Positions 34,205-45,041 of a stretch of 64,000 nt of DNA are shown piece by piece. Made by a program: the position numbers and the translations under genes. This DNA comes from Ryuthela nishihirai. Taxonomy: Eukaryota; Arthropoda; Arachnida; Araneae; Heptathelidae. The first letter of the stretch is position 1. Each line of letters starts with the position of its first letter. The stretch is taken from contig JAWZYU010000017.1 of the NCBI GenBank assembly GCA_038380435.1, forward strand, positions 22,877,283 to 22,941,282, written 5' to 3'. Below the pieces are notes generated by a model. It did not search any database, was not told the DNA's origin, and saw nothing but the letters and a program-made list of their open reading frames with translations.

Positions 34205-35168
34205 GTTGATAAGACTGGTAGTAGAATAGGTTTGGTAATAAATAGAGAGAAAACCAAAGTGATGAAAATTGTTGAGCGTATATATATATATACACACCTA
34301 AAGACTAAAATTAGACTGTATAATAGTTTGGTTCTTTCTAGAGTTAGTTGTGGTAATGAAACCTGGACCCTTTGTGAACAAGATAGCAGGAAACTTGATG
34401 CTTATGCAGTATATTGAGTATTAGGTGGTTCAACTTTGTAAGTAATGAGAGGTTAGGCAAAGGAATCTGCAACCTCCTTTGAGTGGCATTTGTGCAGAGA
34501 GAGACTCCATTGGTTTGGCCATGTTGCCCATATGCATAATTATAGATTAGTGAATAGGGTTATGAACAGTGTGTCTAAAGTCCTCAGAAAAAGGGAGAGA
34601 CCTAGGATTCAGTGAGCAGATAATGCCAAGCAAGACCTTGTTAGAATTGGTGTATAGTGGCCAGAGTTGTTTTGGGTTGTTTTACCTCTGAGCGGCACTC
34701 TTTTGCACACCATGGGCTAAATGGCCAGGTCACATGGACCCCGAAGGCTCAGAGAAGGTTGGGGGAGGGGACCCACTGGAACAGCTGTTGGGAGACAGAT
34801 GGTAGCCTCCCGTCAAGGCCATCCAGTGTGTTCTTTAATGTGCACAAGGTATGGTTCTCCCGCACACGGGGCCACGGCTTAACGTCCCATCCGACAGACG
34901 GCAGCCTTTCCAAGCCCATCGGTGTCCCCTACTGACCGTGGTCAGGGCGGGGAATTTTTGCGGAGATAAACCTCAACGCTGACGCAGCTGGGACTCGAAC
35001 CTAGGAACTACAGATTACGAGCCTGGCGCGCTACCGACTGAGCCACCCCCGCCCCATATAGTGGCCAGATGCAGCAGATGTAGCTCAGGACAGATGTGTT
35101 TAGAGAACTAAATTGAACAATCTGGTTGGACATCCATAGCCCATGGCTGCTTGAGGATGATGATGATG
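34205..35168 (+). mobile_element. LINE-A copy 6, 3' part, holding a SINE
   Basis: Begins in the region after the reverse transcriptase (KTGSRIGLVINREKTKVMKI-like frame at 34210-34270). A TATA-rich replacement at 34280-34295 follows, then VLSRVSCGNETWTL, the degraded GRPR region, and the 3' end GGCTGCTTGAGGATGATGATG. Interrupted by a SINE-1 at 34666-35056. Confidence 0.88.
34666..35056 (-). repeat. SINE-1, young complete copy inside LINE-A
   Basis: 391 bp. On the reverse strand the head reads GGTGGCTCAGTCGGTAGCGC (A box), anticodon loop CTCGTAA (CGT, threonine-type), B box GGTTCGAGTCC; then a body with GGATGGGACGTTAAGCCG; tail AGAGGTAAAACAACCC. It keeps many CpG sites that other copies have lost, so it is the best reference for the family. 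Target-site duplication TATAGTGGCCAGA at 34653-34665 and 35057-35069 (13 bp, perfect). Confidence 0.95.
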
Positions 35169-35756
35169 TAAACATTTTGCTGTAATTTTTTCATTTTATC
35201 TTCAGTAAAACCTTAAAGAAAATATTTTTACAGTTTTGTTTTTGTTATTTTAATACAAATAGTTCGTTTAAAATACCTATTATGAAATTATGTTATCATA
35301 TATAGGAAAATTGATTTCCATGCCAAGGAAGCCTTTTTTACTTGCATATCCAAAACTTCATTCATTCTGAGGAAATGATAAAAGATAAAAGTTTGTTGAC
35401 TGGAAAACATTGGAATATTTCTAAAAAAATAACATAACATAATGGTATGTAGAAAAAAAAAATATCTGTAGCTGCAAGTTGTAAGCTGACCATCATCATA
35501 ACCAGCAATATAATACCATGGAATCGATAAAACAAAAGTTTGATAATGACATATAAATCTATGGAAATAAATATGTAGAAATAAAAGAAAAGGTTGAGTA
35601 TGGAATTATAAATAAAATGCTAACTAAAAGAACTGGAAAGATATCCAATGTTGAATAAATCAGGATGATGCTGCATGCAGGTTATCCACAAGCACTGCAC
35701 ACATGCTACATTAGTGGTATCTCTAGCTTGTTGGGCCATGACCTAGTTAAAAAAAA

Positions 35757-35945
35757 GCTCTCAAGCAGTTGCTTGCCACAGAGGTCTGACAGGAGATTGT
35801 CAGTTTATAATATTCCATAGTAGAAGCTCTATGAGGATGGTGAAATCTCAGCAGAAAGGCAACACAAATGTCCATGCTTTACCTGGGAACTCAAACCCAG
35901 TCCCTTTGATCACTAGCCAAGCATGCTAATCAATCACTCAGCAGC
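35757..35945 (-). repeat. SINE-2, complete reverse copy
   Basis: Tail side CTCAAGCAGTTGCTTGCC at left, body GACAGGAGATTGTCAGTTTA, and at right the reverse head with B box (GGGAACTCAAACCCAG) and A box (GCTAATCAATCACTCAGC). Lies inside the piggyBac-like element. Confidence 0.85.
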
Positions 35946-36673
35946 TTAGTTTTTGCAGCAACTAGTTTAAACAATTTAGTTATGCAACTAGTTTATGCAG
36001 CATAATTGCATAAACCATATGTTGAATGCTGGGATGAATGATAAAAATAATTCTAGGAATGCTGAAATAGGTTTGAAGCAGATAAGAGAGAGAACTGTGT
36101 TTTATAATTGCATCCAAAATCCTCCAATTTAAAAACCAGTTTTTTTGGTTAATTTTTCAGGAGAATTTCAATGCACTTAATCAAGAGATTTCTTCAATGT
36201 AGAGCAATGGAAACTAGTAAATTGGCTTTGCTGTGTATCATGTCTAAGAAATAGCAATCAGATCACTTTGCAAATTTAAACCTGCAATTTCTATTTTTTT
36301 TAAATGTGAAGTTTCATGTATTGTACTAAAAACAGATATTTCTGTTTCTGGCCTCTCATTTTGGTTATTATCAACTTGTATAATTGATGGAGACCCTGGA
36401 GAGTTAACCCTCATTTTTGAAGAGCATCAAATTTTAGCATAATCTCTAGTTCATCTGAAGTTCCATTCTTCTTTTAAAGTAGACTTACTTTTAAAGACCC
36501 CCCTACATACTGTCAACAATATGAATGCACTGTTGCTTTGAATCATTGTAGTTGAAACATCATGAATACATTGTTGCATTGAATCAGCAAGAATATTCAT
36601 AAGAATATTACACCATTCATCCATTAGAAAGTTCACCAACTATCATGGCTTGAAAGGTGTGAAAACTGTTGTC

Positions 36674-36867
36674 ATAGGCGTCACTTAACAGTGACATACC
36701 CAAGGGAGGTTTTGGGTACACCACTCAAACAAATTTGGGAATTATAACCTCTCTTAAGAGCTTATATTTTCTAAGGTAGTCTTTGCAAATAAGAGACTTA
36801 AATGCATCACATGAAATTCAAATGTGTCAACCTCCCCTCCATTGTAAGCTTCTGGCTACACTACTGG
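36674..36867. mobile_element. Possible hAT-like MITE
   Basis: The right end read backwards gives CCAGTAGTGTAGCCAGAAGC, close to the CAGTGGCGTAGCCAG termini of several hAT MITEs; the left end is CATAGGCGTCACTTAA. The flanking 8 bp match only weakly (5 of 8). Low confidence. Confidence 0.35.
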
Positions 36868-37556
36868 TTCTTGTTGACAATCCCCAAGAATCAGTAAGTA
36901 GTGAATCCAGGTGATGAACTTGGGAAATTGTTGCTATATTTGTACCAATGTGAAGATATTCAGTGGTGCTGACATCTTGTTTTGAAGGAAGCACCTATAA
37001 TCATCAAGAAGGTACTAGTGCAATCAAGTCGAATCATTATCATGTTACAAAATTGACAACCATTTAATCTGTAAACAGGCTATAATCCTCAACACTTTAT
37101 GCAGGGTTAAAAGTACTTTAATATTGACAGTAACACATCCAATATCTTTCAGGACCATTGTAAGGAATGGCAATAATGGACTGCTCTTAAAATGAGGGAG
37201 TGTACAGCTGTAACTCACCAGCAGACTTTCTGACATCATTGTCAGGTCTGCTTCAATGATGTTACAATGACATTTGGTCTGACATCATTTGTCAGAGAAT
37301 AGGTTATGTTCCAATTAACATTTACAGCCACCCATTATTTACATTAGTTGTAAGTAGTGCCAAAATAGAATAACTAGTATGATGAATTGTATGTTGTTTT
37401 CAGTGATTATTCTTGTTTTTGTGTGAGACCCAGAGATGAATGGATCCACATATGGAAATGGTGTGGCTACAGCACTGATTCATCTGCAATTCAAGAATAT
37501 CATTCTTCTCAAATAGTAAGAGTAATGATGTATGAGTTCATCAACAATTTTATCAT
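36868..37556. other. Intron 5 stretch: nothing recognised
   Basis: No supported gene or repeat in about 690 bp. Confidence 0.45.
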
Positions 37557-40131
37557 GTGCAATATGCTGCTCAAAGGAGTTTGATTATTCCTTCTTCTAA
37601 CCTCATCATTACTTACAAAGTCAAACCACCTTACAGCCAACTGCATAAGCATATAGAATCAAAGGCATCAAGTTTCTTTTTTATCCTGTTTAGAAAGAGT
37701 CCTTGTTTTCTACCATATAAAACCTTAAAAAGAACAAAACTATTATGCAGCCTAGTTTTAGTCTTCAGGTGTTCATGCCTATATTTCCACACTCTTCATA
37801 GACTCTTAAAAGTCCCAGTGGCAATTCCTATTCTTCTATTTATCTCATGCCGCACATCCACAGTATCTGTTACCCAATATTATTAAACTGAGACACTTGC
37901 TCAAGAGTGCAGCCATTCAAAGCAACTGAAGCACCATCTGCCTGACCAATTTTCATCATTTTAGTTTTTTCTCTGTTTATCACCAAACCTACTCTATTAC
38001 CAGTCTCATCAACAGACCTAATGAAAGAATTCATCTCATCAACATCATTAGCCAACAGGGCCAAATAATCTGCAAATCTAAATCAGAAATTTTGTAATCT
38101 CTAGACCATTTGAGACCAAAATATTTCCCTTGCAAAGAATTTTACATAACATAGTTAATAACCAAACAAAAGAGAAAAGGAAACAAAAATTCACCCTTGT
38201 CTAACTCCATTAGCAATGCTAAACCACAATCCCCTGCTGTTGTGCTGTCTAACTGCTTCCTCTGCTTTGTCAGCCAAGCTATCAAGCCAAAGATTCTTAT
38301 CAGCTGTTGACTGATCTTTTGCATGTTTATTAAGCTCATTGTAATGCAATCTGTTAGAACTAGTAGGATGTTGATTTATATTAATGCTGCACTTCCTTCT
38401 TTCACAAATAAGTTCAATAGCCTTATCACTCAAATAATTTTGTTTCCTCTGTTCCCTTTTACCCTAAAGAGTACTGCTAGTTTCAAGAAATGCCTATTTA
38501 AACTGATCCCATTCTTTATCAACTTTAGCAGTAAGCAAACTGCAACTGTCATAATGACAAAGTAGCATATCATGGTATGTGTTGGCTATATCTGGATCTT
38601 TCAGATGTTCAATGTTAAAGCTAATTTTCTTAACCGTAGCACAATATTTCTTAAGCCTCAGCTGCAAAACATTTTTTACCAGGTAATGGTCAGACCCAAT
38701 TTCAACCCCCCTGTATGATCTGGTATTCCTAACTGAACTAACCCATTTGCTATTAATTAAAATATAATCTATCATATTTCTGTGTAACCCATGTATATTT
38801 ATAAATGTCCCGGTGTTTGTAGTATGTATTAGTTATTCGTAAACCATTAAGTTTATTTACCTGTAGGAGATGTTCCCCATTGCCATTGGAACTACCAATG
38901 CCAAAGGGACCTAAACTCCTGCCCAAAGGTCAGAGTCAGTACCAACTTTAGCATTGAAGTTACCTAGTACAAGAGAAATATCTCCTTTCTTCACAGAATT
39001 CAAAATATACTGAAGCTGGCTGTAAAACTTATCCTTCTCGTTCTCATCAGAGTCCTTTGTGGGGGAATAACAACAGATGACATTCAAGTCTTTAATTTTT
39101 GTTTTAAATTTTGCTCTAAGAAATCTTTCATTAATGCAGTCATATCCTAGAAGAGCATCACTGGTGTGTCCGCTGAGAAGCAAACCTACACCTTGGAGAT
39201 GCTTTCCATCCTCCCTCCCTGTAAAGAGAAATTTAAAGTTATTTTTAAGTATATCACCTTTACCTGTCCATCTGGTCTCTTGCAAGCCTAGAATATTAGG
39301 TTATAGTAATGGAATTTCTGTGTGAGGACATCAAGAGAATAATCTCTATTTAATGTCCTCATGTTCCACATTCCTGCAGAGGGAAAATGATTAGTAGGAT
39401 TTTTAAAGAAACTAGGTTTATTGAGATAGGTAGGGCCAACAATATCAAACAGCCCCCTGATCGCAGGCATGGGGCAAAGACCTGTTCCTCCTCCGCTAAA
39501 GGCTGAAGTCACCGATGCTGGTAGGAACTTCAGGCACCACCTTTTCAAGTGGACTTTTTTAAGAGCCATATGGCCTGCCTGGGACACATTACTCCAGTTT
39601 AGGATGATGATGCACAACTAGCTAAAGGAGGTTCAGGTACCTACATTGGCCTCTGATCAGGATTATCCACCAGCTGATATAAGGTATCCCATGCCTCTGT
39701 TCACTTAGGGCTGGCAACCCAGAAGCAAACAGAAAACACAGCGGCAGATTCTCCCTCAACAGAGGCCCACCAGTGCAGCAAATCCAGGATCCATAATCAG
39801 TCTCAAATCCATAAACAAGTCCAGTCTAGTAGGTATAAATGGTCAGCACCAGGACCCAGTGAAGGTGACCACTCTTCAGCAGGGTTGGAAAAAAGAAAAA
39901 AAAAATGACCATAGATGACCAGATCAGTAGGCCACACTGAACTGGCAGCCCTCCCCTTCCTTTCCCTTCCAAAAGAGAATATCACTTTTGAAAGGTACTA
40001 ATGGCCTGCATTACGAGAATGTGGGGTCAAACATTAGGTACTAGACCTGGCTGGTTCTGTGCATCATCACTGGGAATTGGTACACAGCTCTCCTTCCAGT
40101 TTATGCCTAGCTACCATTTACAGACAGTTAT
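37557..40131 (-). mobile_element. LINE-A copy 7, reverse orientation
   Basis: The leader at the right (TAGCTACCATTTACAGAC at 40114-40131) is followed leftwards by endonuclease (39620-38500), linker (38430-38200), remains of the reverse transcriptase, and part of the C-terminal domain, ending at about 37557 without the usual GAT tail. Most of the polymerase core is deleted: the linker (AVRQHNSRG) is followed at once by the motif B region GVRQG. The Y-A-D-D box is changed. It is the only LINE-A copy opposite to the dynein gene. Confidence 0.88.
38494..39617 (-). pseudogene. LINE-A copy 7 endonuclease
   Basis: In reverse-strand order: GGGTGLCPMPAIRGLFDIVG with MWNMRTLNR (catalytic N changed context), then LQETRWTGKGDILKNNFK, CCYSPTKDSDENEKDKF, LVLGNFNAKVGTD (catalytic Asp replaced by Asn), and after a frame change MIDYILINSKWVSSVRN with GSDHYLV. 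The same D-to-N change occurs in copy 5, so the two may share a subfamily ancestor. Confidence 0.87.
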
Positions 40132-41590
40132 GATCAGGGCAGTGCAAACTTCCTTGGGGAAGTGGTTCATTGGGGATGCAGTAAAAAAGGAAGCTAAATT
40201 GCATCTTTCCCTTGAGCACACTTTCAGATGAAAAAAGTCTGTAACAGAGATGGGTTGTAGCATCCTGGTAGGGGAGTTAAATCCCTGAGTTAGTGGAGAA
40301 CATGAGTCTGTTGTCAGGAGCACTTGGATGTATTGTTGAAAGCATCATGCCAGCAGCCAGAGGTGCAGAGCAGATAGCCATTTCACATGTGCTGGTAACT
40401 ATATTCAAAGGAGCAATAACTAAGTTGTTGAGATGATGAGTAGGCTTGTGCAGCTGGGAGGAGGAGTGTGGGAACTCATATAGCAAGATGCACCAAGCAA
40501 TAGGAGAACAAGATGTGTTAAAGTTGCAACACCTGTCTCTGAAGGCAAAATTTGAAGGGTTTCATGGAAAGCAACTTGAATTTTGTAGTGGGGAGGAAAT
40601 CATGAATGCAGAGTCAAACTGCATAACTGCCTGGCCTTAAAGTACAAACTTAGAGAACATAGAGTTTTGTTTTTAATATCCTGTTTATGTTCAGCAATCC
40701 TCTATTTTAGGATGCATGTAATGCAGCTAATATAGAAAGAGAGGTATTGGTAGATGAAGTGGGAGAATGAACAGGAGCAACAGGTCTCTTCATGCTCTGT
40801 CATGCAAGAATTTGAAATAGGTTGGCAATCTTCCAGGGCTTCATTGCGTCCATGCCCTCATATCCTAGAAGATTTAATTGATGCAGTTATTATCCTAGAT
40901 AGAGCTTCAAAAATAGAGTTTCTAAAGGAATTTGAAGTTAAAGGGTTCTAGGAGATTGCTAACAAGGGGTACTATACTGGAGAAGGTAATAGAGGTGGTA
41001 AAGTGATTGTGGTGGAAGTTTTTATGCTTAGCTTTGTGAATAATTATGTTGATAAAGGTATTTGTATAGCCATTTGGTGGCAAAGATAAAGTTGATTTCA
41101 ATTCAAAGGTTGGCTGGCAAGTCACAGGAATGCAAAGTGCAGTAAAATGCAGAGTAGAAAAATGCACTTTTAAACTGTATGGTGGAAAATGCATCAAAGA
41201 GAGTTAAAGTGGAGTAAAAACCTGGTTTTCTGAAAACTTTGGTGGTCAGGGTACTCTGCTTGGATCACTGAATATTAAGGTCCAGAAATGGGATGAATCT
41301 GTATACCTCATTCTCTTGAGTGAATAAAATGATAGGATAAAATGAGTTGAGTTAATTAATTATTGCAATAAATATTTCAAACTTCATTCAACCCTGTATA
41401 AACGGCTCACTGGATGCTCCACACTCAGGGACATCAACTGCACTCCCAGGATCTGCAACCCACTCCATTGCAGGATTTTTTTCATTTTCAAGTGTACTCA
41501 AGTTATAGATATAATTCAGTTTCTCCTTTTTACCTCATCCCCGATGAACCACTTCCACGAGGAACTTTGTACTTCCCTGATGATGACTAC
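40132..41590. repeat. Unrecognised unit bounded by long inverted repeats
   Basis: The reverse complement of 40132-40320 resembles 41399-41590: both read CTGCAACCCA or CTACAACCCA, then a TTTTTTTCAT block, CTCATCCCCGATGAACCACT or TGCATCCCCAATGAACCACT, and a final CTTCCCTGATGA or CTGCCCTGATCA. The arms are about 190 bp and diverged by perhaps a quarter. The 1.1 kb between shows no named coding motif. The left arm abuts the 5' end of LINE-A copy 7. Confidence 0.55.
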
Positions 41591-41706
41591 CAAGTGCAGT
41601 CAAAAGTTCTTGGCTTATACCAGAATGTACTTGGTACATTTTAGTGCCTAATCTGTTAGCCATGTGTTAATAAATCTAACTGACAAAATATTTTTTTTTT
41701 GTTATA

Positions 41707-42922
41707 CACAGTCGTATCGGAATAATATGACCACCTACCTAATAATGGGAATAACCACCCTTTGCCCAGATGACAGGGGCGAGATGGCGTGGCATGAACA
41801 CAATGAGGCCCTGGAAGGTTGCCAGAGGCACACGTGCCCATTTGGACTCCAGCAGAATACAGAAGTTCTGGAGATGACATGGTTGTGGGTCCTCACACTG
41901 AACCTGTCGATCCAAATGGTCCCACAAGTGCTCTATGAGAATGAGGTCAGGCGATTTCACCTGCCAAGAAAGAATGGAGACATCACTGTCATGTTCCTGG
42001 AACCAGTCATGCACCACCTTAACGACATGGCAGGGCTCATTGTCCTGTTGGTAGATACCATCACCACCAGGGTGAACATCCAAGATGAAAGGATGCATGT
42101 GTCAGTGAGTATGGACAGGTAGCCATTGACGTTCAGGGACCCATCCAGTGGTACCAGTGGTTCCAGGTCATACCAGGAAAACATCCCCCAGACAAGCACA
42201 CTGCCACTGCCGGCCTGTACTTGACCGACAAGCGTGTCTGGGTGTTGGTTCTCGTGTGTCTGATGCCGTATCTGCCACCGCTCATCACTTCTGTGGTGTA
42301 GAAACCTCGATTTGTTGGAGAAGGCCTTTTTCCACTCTTCCACTGTGGAATGACAGTAGTCCCATGCAAACTGCAGGCATCGTTGCTGATGTACCTTTGT
42401 TAACATGGGCACCTTTATGCAGTGTTGACTCTGGAGACCCATGTGTAACAGGGTTTGCTCTACTGTTATCGGGGACATTTACCTGGGTGCCCCAACATTC
42501 ATTTGAGTGGTCAATTGCTGCACTGTTGCGTGTTGATTGCCCTTTACCAGTCGATGGAGGCGATGTTCTCCTCTGTGATTGATGGCCTTTGGGACTCCAC
42601 AGTTATCACATCTGGAGGTACTCAGTGTGCTAGCGATCCATTCTTGGTACACCCTTACTACAGCACCTCGCAAACAGCCCACGAAGTCTGCTGTTTCCTT
42701 GATGCTTCCACCCTTGGCTTGGTAGCTGATGATCATTCCTTTATGAACATTCATCAAATCAATACCTCTGCCCATTGTGCTCACGTTATGTAGTATGGCT
42801 CATCTGTCCTGGCCGGCTGCTTATATCTCCATGTGGTCGACCTTGTCATGTGCCCTCTGTGATATGCCTGGGTGTGTATATTGTGATTCAGTGGGTGGTA
42901 ATATTATTCTGATATGACTGTG
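41707..42922 (-). mobile_element. Tc1-like transposon, fourth family, nearly complete
   Basis: Ends CACAGTCGTATCGGAATAAT and, read back from the right, CACAGTCATATCAGAATAAT, each continuing to a CCACC block, flanked by TA. 1216 bp. Reverse-strand transposase in three overlapping frames, apparently only a few frameshifts from intact. Confidence 0.93.
41739..42784 (-). pseudogene. Tc1 transposase, few frameshifts
   Basis: Begins MSTMGRGIDLMNVHKGMIIS with the HTH (KGGSIKETADFVGCLRGAVV), continues into the second DNA-binding half (TVEQTLLHMGLQSQ), then EWKKAFSNKSRFLHHRSDER (first Asp region degraded: usual D-E-S-R-F), VLVWGMFSWYDLEPLVPL, GIYQQDNEPCHVVK (second Asp) and SPDLILIEHLWDHLDRQ (Glu), ending VIWAKGGYSHY. 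Changes of frame at about 42480 and 42100. The most complete Tc1 protein in the window. Confidence 0.9.
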
Positions 42923-42924
42923 TA

Positions 42925-43012
42925 TATTGTAATAGACTTAATGACTTTATTGTTTTAAGTTGCTTTTGAATGTGTATGCCTATTTAGCAGAATAAATGTT
43001 TTCATAAGTTCA
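42925..43012 (+). repeat. Fragment repeated at 44162-44232
   Basis: TTGTAATAGACTTAATGACT through TGTATGCCTATTTAGCAGAA recurs as a diverged direct copy inside the mariner derivative at 44124-44754. It begins exactly at the right end of the Tc1 at 41707-42922. Confidence 0.7.
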
Positions 43013-43019
43013 CTGGAGA

Positions 43020-44060
43020 AACAATTAGTTACCCTTGGCTGAATGTCACCTAATAGCATGTAACGCTTCTGTGCAACCGAAGGACAGTTAAAATTCTGTC
43101 TGGCATGGATTCCACCAGTGTGCAGATGTAGTGAACATCAATATTCATCCATTCTTCCAGCAGCAAATGCTGCAGTTTAGCCAGATAGGCCAGATGGCTG
43201 GAACAGCACTTCATTCGTTGCCCCAAATAGTCCCCACAAGTTTTCTATGGAATTTAAATCCGAGGATTTGGCAGGCTATTTGAGATGTTCAAAGGCTTCA
43301 GAATGCTCGTCATGCCAATCCAACACACTTTGAGCCACAATCCACCAAAACTGTGCATGTGATAGTTGTCGTCTTGGAAAACTGGGGTATCCTTCTGGTG
43401 TTCACTGTGGAGATGCTGCACAAAAAGCAACATGTGGTCATTCAGTAGCTCCATATAGCCCTTCTGGTTCAAGTGTGATGTCACTGCAACCAAAGGACCC
43501 ATTTCCTCATACGTGAAATACCCCCAGAACATCACAGAGCCTCCTACAGCTTGAACAGAACCTTGCCACAGTCTGCAGGGAAGGCTTCATGTGGCTTACG
43601 ATGTACCTCGCATCATTCAAGTACAAGCAAAAATGTGACTCATCCGACCAGATCATATGCTTCCAAGAGTCAACAATCCAGTCTTTGTGGTGCTGTGCCC
43701 ACTGTATCCATGCAGCCTTGTGCAGAGCTGTTAACATGGGTCTCTTCGCAGTACTCTGCTCCAGATATCCATGGCATGCAGTTCCCTTCGGAGTGTTTGT
43801 TTGGAAACAGCTTGTTGTATACCTGCATTGACTGACTGGAGCAATTCCTGCCTCATTGCAAAGTGGTTTGCCCTAACAGTGCATGACACACTGCTGCAGT
43901 CCCTATTGGTGAGCACAATCTTTCTGCTGCAGTTCTGGTGATGAATAGCAGTGGACTGCGATGTATGCCACTGCTGGAAGACCCTTTGGACACACCTGCA
44001 AAGGCAGCAACTTCTTGTTGGGCAATGTTGGGCTATGCTTCAAAATTATCTGGCTATTTG
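43020..44060 (-). mobile_element. Tc1-like transposon remnant, fifth family
   Basis: Reverse-strand transposase pieces: MRQELLQSVNAGIQQAVSKQ (second HTH half), HKDWIVDSWKHMIWSDESHF (first catalytic Asp intact), MMFWGYFTYEEMGPLVAV, and DTPVFQDDNYHMHSF (second Asp); the Glu region is degraded near 43260. Clear inverted ends were not found, so boundaries are approximate. Confidence 0.82.
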
Positions 44061-44123
44061 TGTACAAGATTTTGGTTTGTTTCTATGTATCTGAAACAAT
44101 TGGAATATATATATATATATATA

Positions 44124-44754
44124 CAGAGTCATTATAAAAGAATAACTATATTTTAAAGTGTTGTAATAGACTTAATTATTTTATTGCTTTTAAATATTGT
44201 GTATGCCTATTTAGCAAAATAAATACATAGAAAAAAATGTGGTTTAAATACAAAAAAAAAAAAACAACAACATAGTTTTATTAAATAATTAAGTAACAAA
44301 AGTAATTGTGTGTCCAAAATGTCAAGAAACTAAAAATTTCCTTTGCTATGATGGCATGGAGTTAGTATCACATGTAATGTCTTAAACACCAAATTTCCAC
44401 TCTCTGGATTGATAGAGGTGTGCTGATTTGTGGCCTATGAGAAGTCCCAATTCGACATGATTAGATTTGTTTTTTGGGGGATATATTAAAATTATTATTT
44501 ATTCTGAAATAATTTGTAATGTACTTCATTTATGGAAAGAATCATTGCAGCTGTTGTAAGTGGTACACCAAACATGCTGATCCAAGTGTGGATAGAAGTT
44601 TGAATATGAGGCAACCAATGGCATCCACATTGAAGTCTGTTGAACACAAAATGAAGCTTTGAGACTTGACATTTTGTACACATAATTAATTTTGTTATTT
44701 AATTATATAATAAAATATAGCACTTTAAAATATTGGTATTCTTTTATGGACCTG
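44124..44754. mobile_element. Mariner deletion derivative
   Basis: Ends CAGAGTCATTATAAAAGAAT and, read back from the right, CAGGTCCATAAAAGAATACC; the match extends inward through ATATTTTAAAGTG, giving inverted ends of about 37 bp flanked by TA. 631 bp, about half of a complete mariner. No transposase motif recognised. Ends 165 bp before exon 6. A perfect AT run at 44105-44123 adjoins the left end. Confidence 0.82.
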
Positions 44755-44919
44755 TATTTTTATCTGATACCCTTAAACTTAAAAAGTTCTTGTAAATATC
44801 TTTAAGATGTATAAATGTGCAAAATCAGTTATCTAGATCTCTTTTAAACATTTCTCTTGAAAGTTCTATCAACCTATTGCAGTAAAATTGATTAATTTGC
44901 TTGTTTGTAATCTACACAG

Positions 44920-45041
44920 GAAGAAGCTTTGTTTAAACTGCCATCTAGCTCTTATCCTGAAGTGGAAATAATTCAACATTCCATGGAACCATTTATCAAG
45001 CTTTATAAACTTTTTCTTTCCTGGGAGAATTCTGAAAAAAA
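44920..45041 (+). CDS. DNAH3-like: Dynein heavy chain exon 6 of window, probable GC donor
   Basis: Acceptor TCTACACAG. The exon encodes EEALFKLPSSSYPEVEII, then a PFIKLYKLFLSW block. Relatives have E-E-E-A-F at the start and P-Y-L-R-L-Y at the same distance, a clear match. The exon must end two bases into a codon, because exon 7 starts with one base before W-M-D-G. The only nearby site that gives this is A|GCAAGT at 45042, the classic GC-AG donor. The GT four bases further on (45046) would end in phase 0 and shift exon 7 out of frame. The join then reads K-K-W-M-D-G, like the K-H-R-A-W-M-D-G region of relatives. Confidence 0.84.

Larger units (their letters stand above)
33973..36403. mobile_element. 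piggyBac-like non-autonomous element, heavily nested
   Basis: The left end CCCTTAAAGTGTCAGGCTTC follows TTTA (one change from TTAA); the right end GACCCTGGAGAG precedes TTAA at 36404. The left part (34040-34195 and 35169-35290) matches the element at 58208-59869. The right part (36020-36360) matches 63395-63935. Inside are LINE-A copy 6 with its own SINE-1, and a SINE-2. Without these guests it is about 1.3 kb. No transposase motif recognised. Confidence 0.6.

Noticed and set aside
40001..41644. Short frames around 40111-40323 (reverse) and 41414-41644 (forward) as related proteins
   Set aside because: Their similarity is explained by the inverted DNA repeat. Both are short, without start context, and without a recognisable domain.
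42148..42793. Forward frames of 112-152 residues in 41664-42793 as genes
   Set aside because: They are mirror frames of the reverse-strand Tc1 transposase.
42925..44232. LTR retrotransposon with 70-bp direct repeats
   Set aside because: The interior codes for a Tc1 transposase. There is no gag, protease, integrase or primer-binding site, and one repeat lies inside a mariner with its own inverted ends.
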